7,170 nt of DNA from Kiritimatiellia bacterium. GTDB lineage: Bacteria; Verrucomicrobiota; Kiritimatiellia; RFP12; DVOR01. Positions 5,556 through 7,170 of the stretch are shown here, piece after piece. A program made the position numbers and the translations under genes. The stretch is from assembly GCA_017548245.1 (NCBI GenBank), contig JAFYMU010000146.1:1-7170 (forward strand), in the 5' to 3' direction. The notes under the pieces were generated by a model that was given only the letters and a program-made list of their open reading frames with translations, was not told the DNA's origin and searched no databases. The stretch's first letter is position 1. Every line of letters starts with the position of its first letter.

Positions 5556-7170
5556 TTAACAGGAGACAAAGCCGTCAAGCGTAATGCGTGCGGCGGGGAT
5601 AACAGGAAGGGGAAGGAAGGCAAGCGCCAAGAAGGGGTTGGAGAGCGTTGTTCCGGTCGCGTGCGCGGCGTGGTGGAGGCGTTCCAACGCGGCGGCAACG
5701 GCTTCCCACGGTTGGTCGCTGAGGAGGCCGCCAATCGGCAAGGGGAGGTGTCCCGTGACGCGGCCACCATGAACGACCGCAAAACCGCCGCCGCAGTCAC
5801 GCAGGGCATTCGCGGCCATGGCCATTGCTCCAGGCGATGTGCCCACGACGCAGAGGTTGTGTGAGTCGTGGCCAACGGTAGAGGCGAAGGCGCCTTCGGT
5901 GAGGTTAAAGCCGTCCACAAGGGCGTGGCCGATACGATTCGATGTCCCGTGGCGGGCAATCAACGCCAGGTGTGCCGGCGGTGTGGTGCAGGCGCTAAGG
6001 GGTTTGATTTGGGTCAGCAGGGTGCCTTCTTGCACGTGAATCACGCGGTCGTCCGTGGCGGGCGCAAAGTCTGCTGCGGTGAGGGGTTGGGCGATGCGAA
6101 CGCTCTCGCGGAAGGCGCTCGGGTCGGGTTCGGCGGGACGTGCCGCGAAGGCGGCCTCGGTGACGAGCACGCCATTGGCAATCACATATTGGGCTCGGCA
6201 GTCGGCTAAGTCAGGCATGAGCACGATGTCGGCAATGTAGCCAGGGGCAATCAACCCGCGATGGCGCCAACCGAATTGGCGCGCAGGGGTGAGGCAGGCG
6301 GCACGGTAGACCGCCAAGGGGTCGCGTCCCGCTGCGATGGCGTTGCGAATCGCCGCATCAAGGTGGCCCTCTTGTAAGACGTCGCGCGGATCACGGTCGT
6401 CGGTGCAGAGGCAGAGCGCATCGGCAAGTTCGGTCGTGAGGAGGGGTGAGAGGGCTTCAAGATTGCGCCCAACGCTACCTGCGCGGATGAGCACGGTCAT
6501 ACCGAGGCGTAACTTCTGCAACGCCTCTTCGGGGTTGCTACACTCGTGGTCATTGGTAATTCCTGCCGCGCAGAGGGCATTGAGGGCATCGCCATCCACC
6601 AAGGGGGCGTGGCCATCAATCGGGCGGTCGGAGAAGGCGGCCAATTTTTGGAGTGTATCGGGGGCATTGGTGATCACCCCTGGGACATTCATAAACTCTG
6701 CCAGTGCCGCATCGGTGGCGTAGGGGGCAATCGCCGCGCTGTCCAAGATGGCACCGGCCTCTTCGGAGGGCAGGGCTGGAACGCAAGAGGGGATTTGCAC
6801 CTGTAAGTGCATGAGAAGCGTTCGGGCGGCGGCTCTAAAATAGTCGATGGCGGCTGAACCCGCCACGTTGGCGAGTTCGTGTGGGTCGCACACCGCTGAG
6901 GTGATGCCGCGTGGCAACACCATGCGTTCCCACGCTTGTGGCGTCACCATAGAACTCTCAATGTGGCAGTGCGCATCGGTAAAACCTGGCACGGCAATTA
7001 ATCCATCGGCTTGGAGGATGGTGGTGCCTTCGTAGCCGTCACCAATGGCGGCGATACGGTTGCCACACAGCGCAATGTCGTGGGCTAGATATTCGCCCGT
7101 GGTCAAATTGAAGATGCGGGCGCCCTTAATGACCAAATCGGCAGGACGTCGCCGCATCGCGACATCAATA
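5556..7170 (-). CDS. ade: Adenine deaminase, 5' end outside window
   Basis: Amidohydrolase-superfamily enzyme that converts adenine to hypoxanthine and ammonia, in purine salvage. At least 533 residues are visible, near the 570-600 usual for the family. Numbering from the in-frame Met at 7157, the markers are PADLVIKGARIFN at 5-17 (N-terminal beta-sandwich), DAHCHIESSMVTP at 61-73 (metal ligands H63 and H65, then E67), DPHELANV at 91-98, DGHAP at 181-185, NDHE at 202-205, CTDDRDP at 251-257, STVGHDSHNL at 426-435, and a C-terminal NPFLALAFLPLPVIP at 507-521, all typical of Ade/AdeC. The Met at 7157 has no Shine-Dalgarno, and the upstream codons stay open and read IDVA before it, which resembles the family's usual start region, so the true start probably lies beyond 7170. 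It ends in TAA and is the first visible gene of the operon with the aminotransferase and rsmB. The operon promoter is outside the window. Confidence 0.95.
   Translation of the reverse strand, partial: IDVAMRRRPADLVIKGARIFNLTTGEYLAHDIALCGNRIAAIGDGYEGTTILQADGLIAVPGFTDAHCHIESSMVTPQAWERMVLPRGITSAVCDPHELANVAGSAAIDYFRAAARTLLMHLQVQIPSCVPALPSEEAGAILDSAAIAPYATDAALAEFMNVPGVITNAPDTLQKLAAFSDRPIDGHAPLVDGDALNALCAAGITNDHECSNPEEALQKLRLGMTVLIRAGSVGRNLEALSPLLTTELADALCLCTDDRDPRDVLQEGHLDAAIRNAIAAGRDPLAVYRAACLTPARQFGWRHRGLIAPGYIADIVLMPDLADCRAQYVIANGVLVTEAAFAARPAEPDPSAFRESVRIAQPLTAADFAPATDDRVIHVQEGTLLTQIKPLSACTTPPAHLALIARHGTSNRIGHALVDGFNLTEGAFASTVGHDSHNLCVVGTSPGAMAMAANALRDCGGGFAVVHGGRVTGHLPLPIGGLLSDQPWEAVAAALERLHHAAHATGTTLSNPFLALAFLPLPVIPAARITLDGFVSC

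Noticed and set aside
5070..5864. 264-residue plus-strand frame across the aminotransferase and adenine deaminase genes
   Set aside because: It is antisense to two strongly supported genes and spans their junction; the composition is typical of a shadow frame.

Overview
The window is bacterial chromosome: TATAAT-type -10 box, Shine-Dalgarno sites, a tight operon and core housekeeping genes. The lineage is uncertain. The RsmB methyltransferase motifs (PCSNTGVFGRRPDARW) and the large orphan protein would fit the Planctomycetes-Verrucomicrobia-Lentisphaerae group. The riboswitch class found here is best known from alphaproteobacteria. I hold no firm taxonomic claim.

Layout: (1) 1-867, minus strand: N-terminal three quarters of metK (S-adenosylmethionine synthetase), running off the left edge. 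(2) 868-1149: a divergent intergenic region that is almost fully explained. It holds an extended -10 promoter for metK, a SAM-II-type riboswitch aptamer (10-bp P1 plus pseudoknot), a perfect 10-bp antiterminator helix that competes with an intrinsic terminator, and, further upstream, an 11-bp inverted repeat next to the orphan gene. (3) 1150-3066, plus strand: a 638-residue protein I do not recognise, with lower GC than its neighbours by eye. (4) 3067-3138: a short convergent gap with an imperfect tandem 13-mer. (5) 3139-7170, minus strand: a compact operon transcribed right to left: adenine deaminase (5' end outside the window), a class I PLP aminotransferase 24 bp later, then rsmB, whose start overlaps the aminotransferase stop (ATGA). 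rsmB is broken by one in-frame UAG exactly between its NusB-like RNA-binding half and its methyltransferase half, with a GTG restart candidate three codons after the stop.

Working together: MetK makes SAM and appears to be controlled by SAM through transcription termination. RsmB uses SAM to methylate 16S rRNA. Adenine deaminase can remove adenine, one source of which is breakdown of SAM by-products. This suggests, but does not show, a loose SAM/adenine theme. The most notable observations are the riboswitch with its switching helices, the UAG that splits rsmB, and the orphan gene. I see no phage, IS, CRISPR, tRNA or rRNA in the window.
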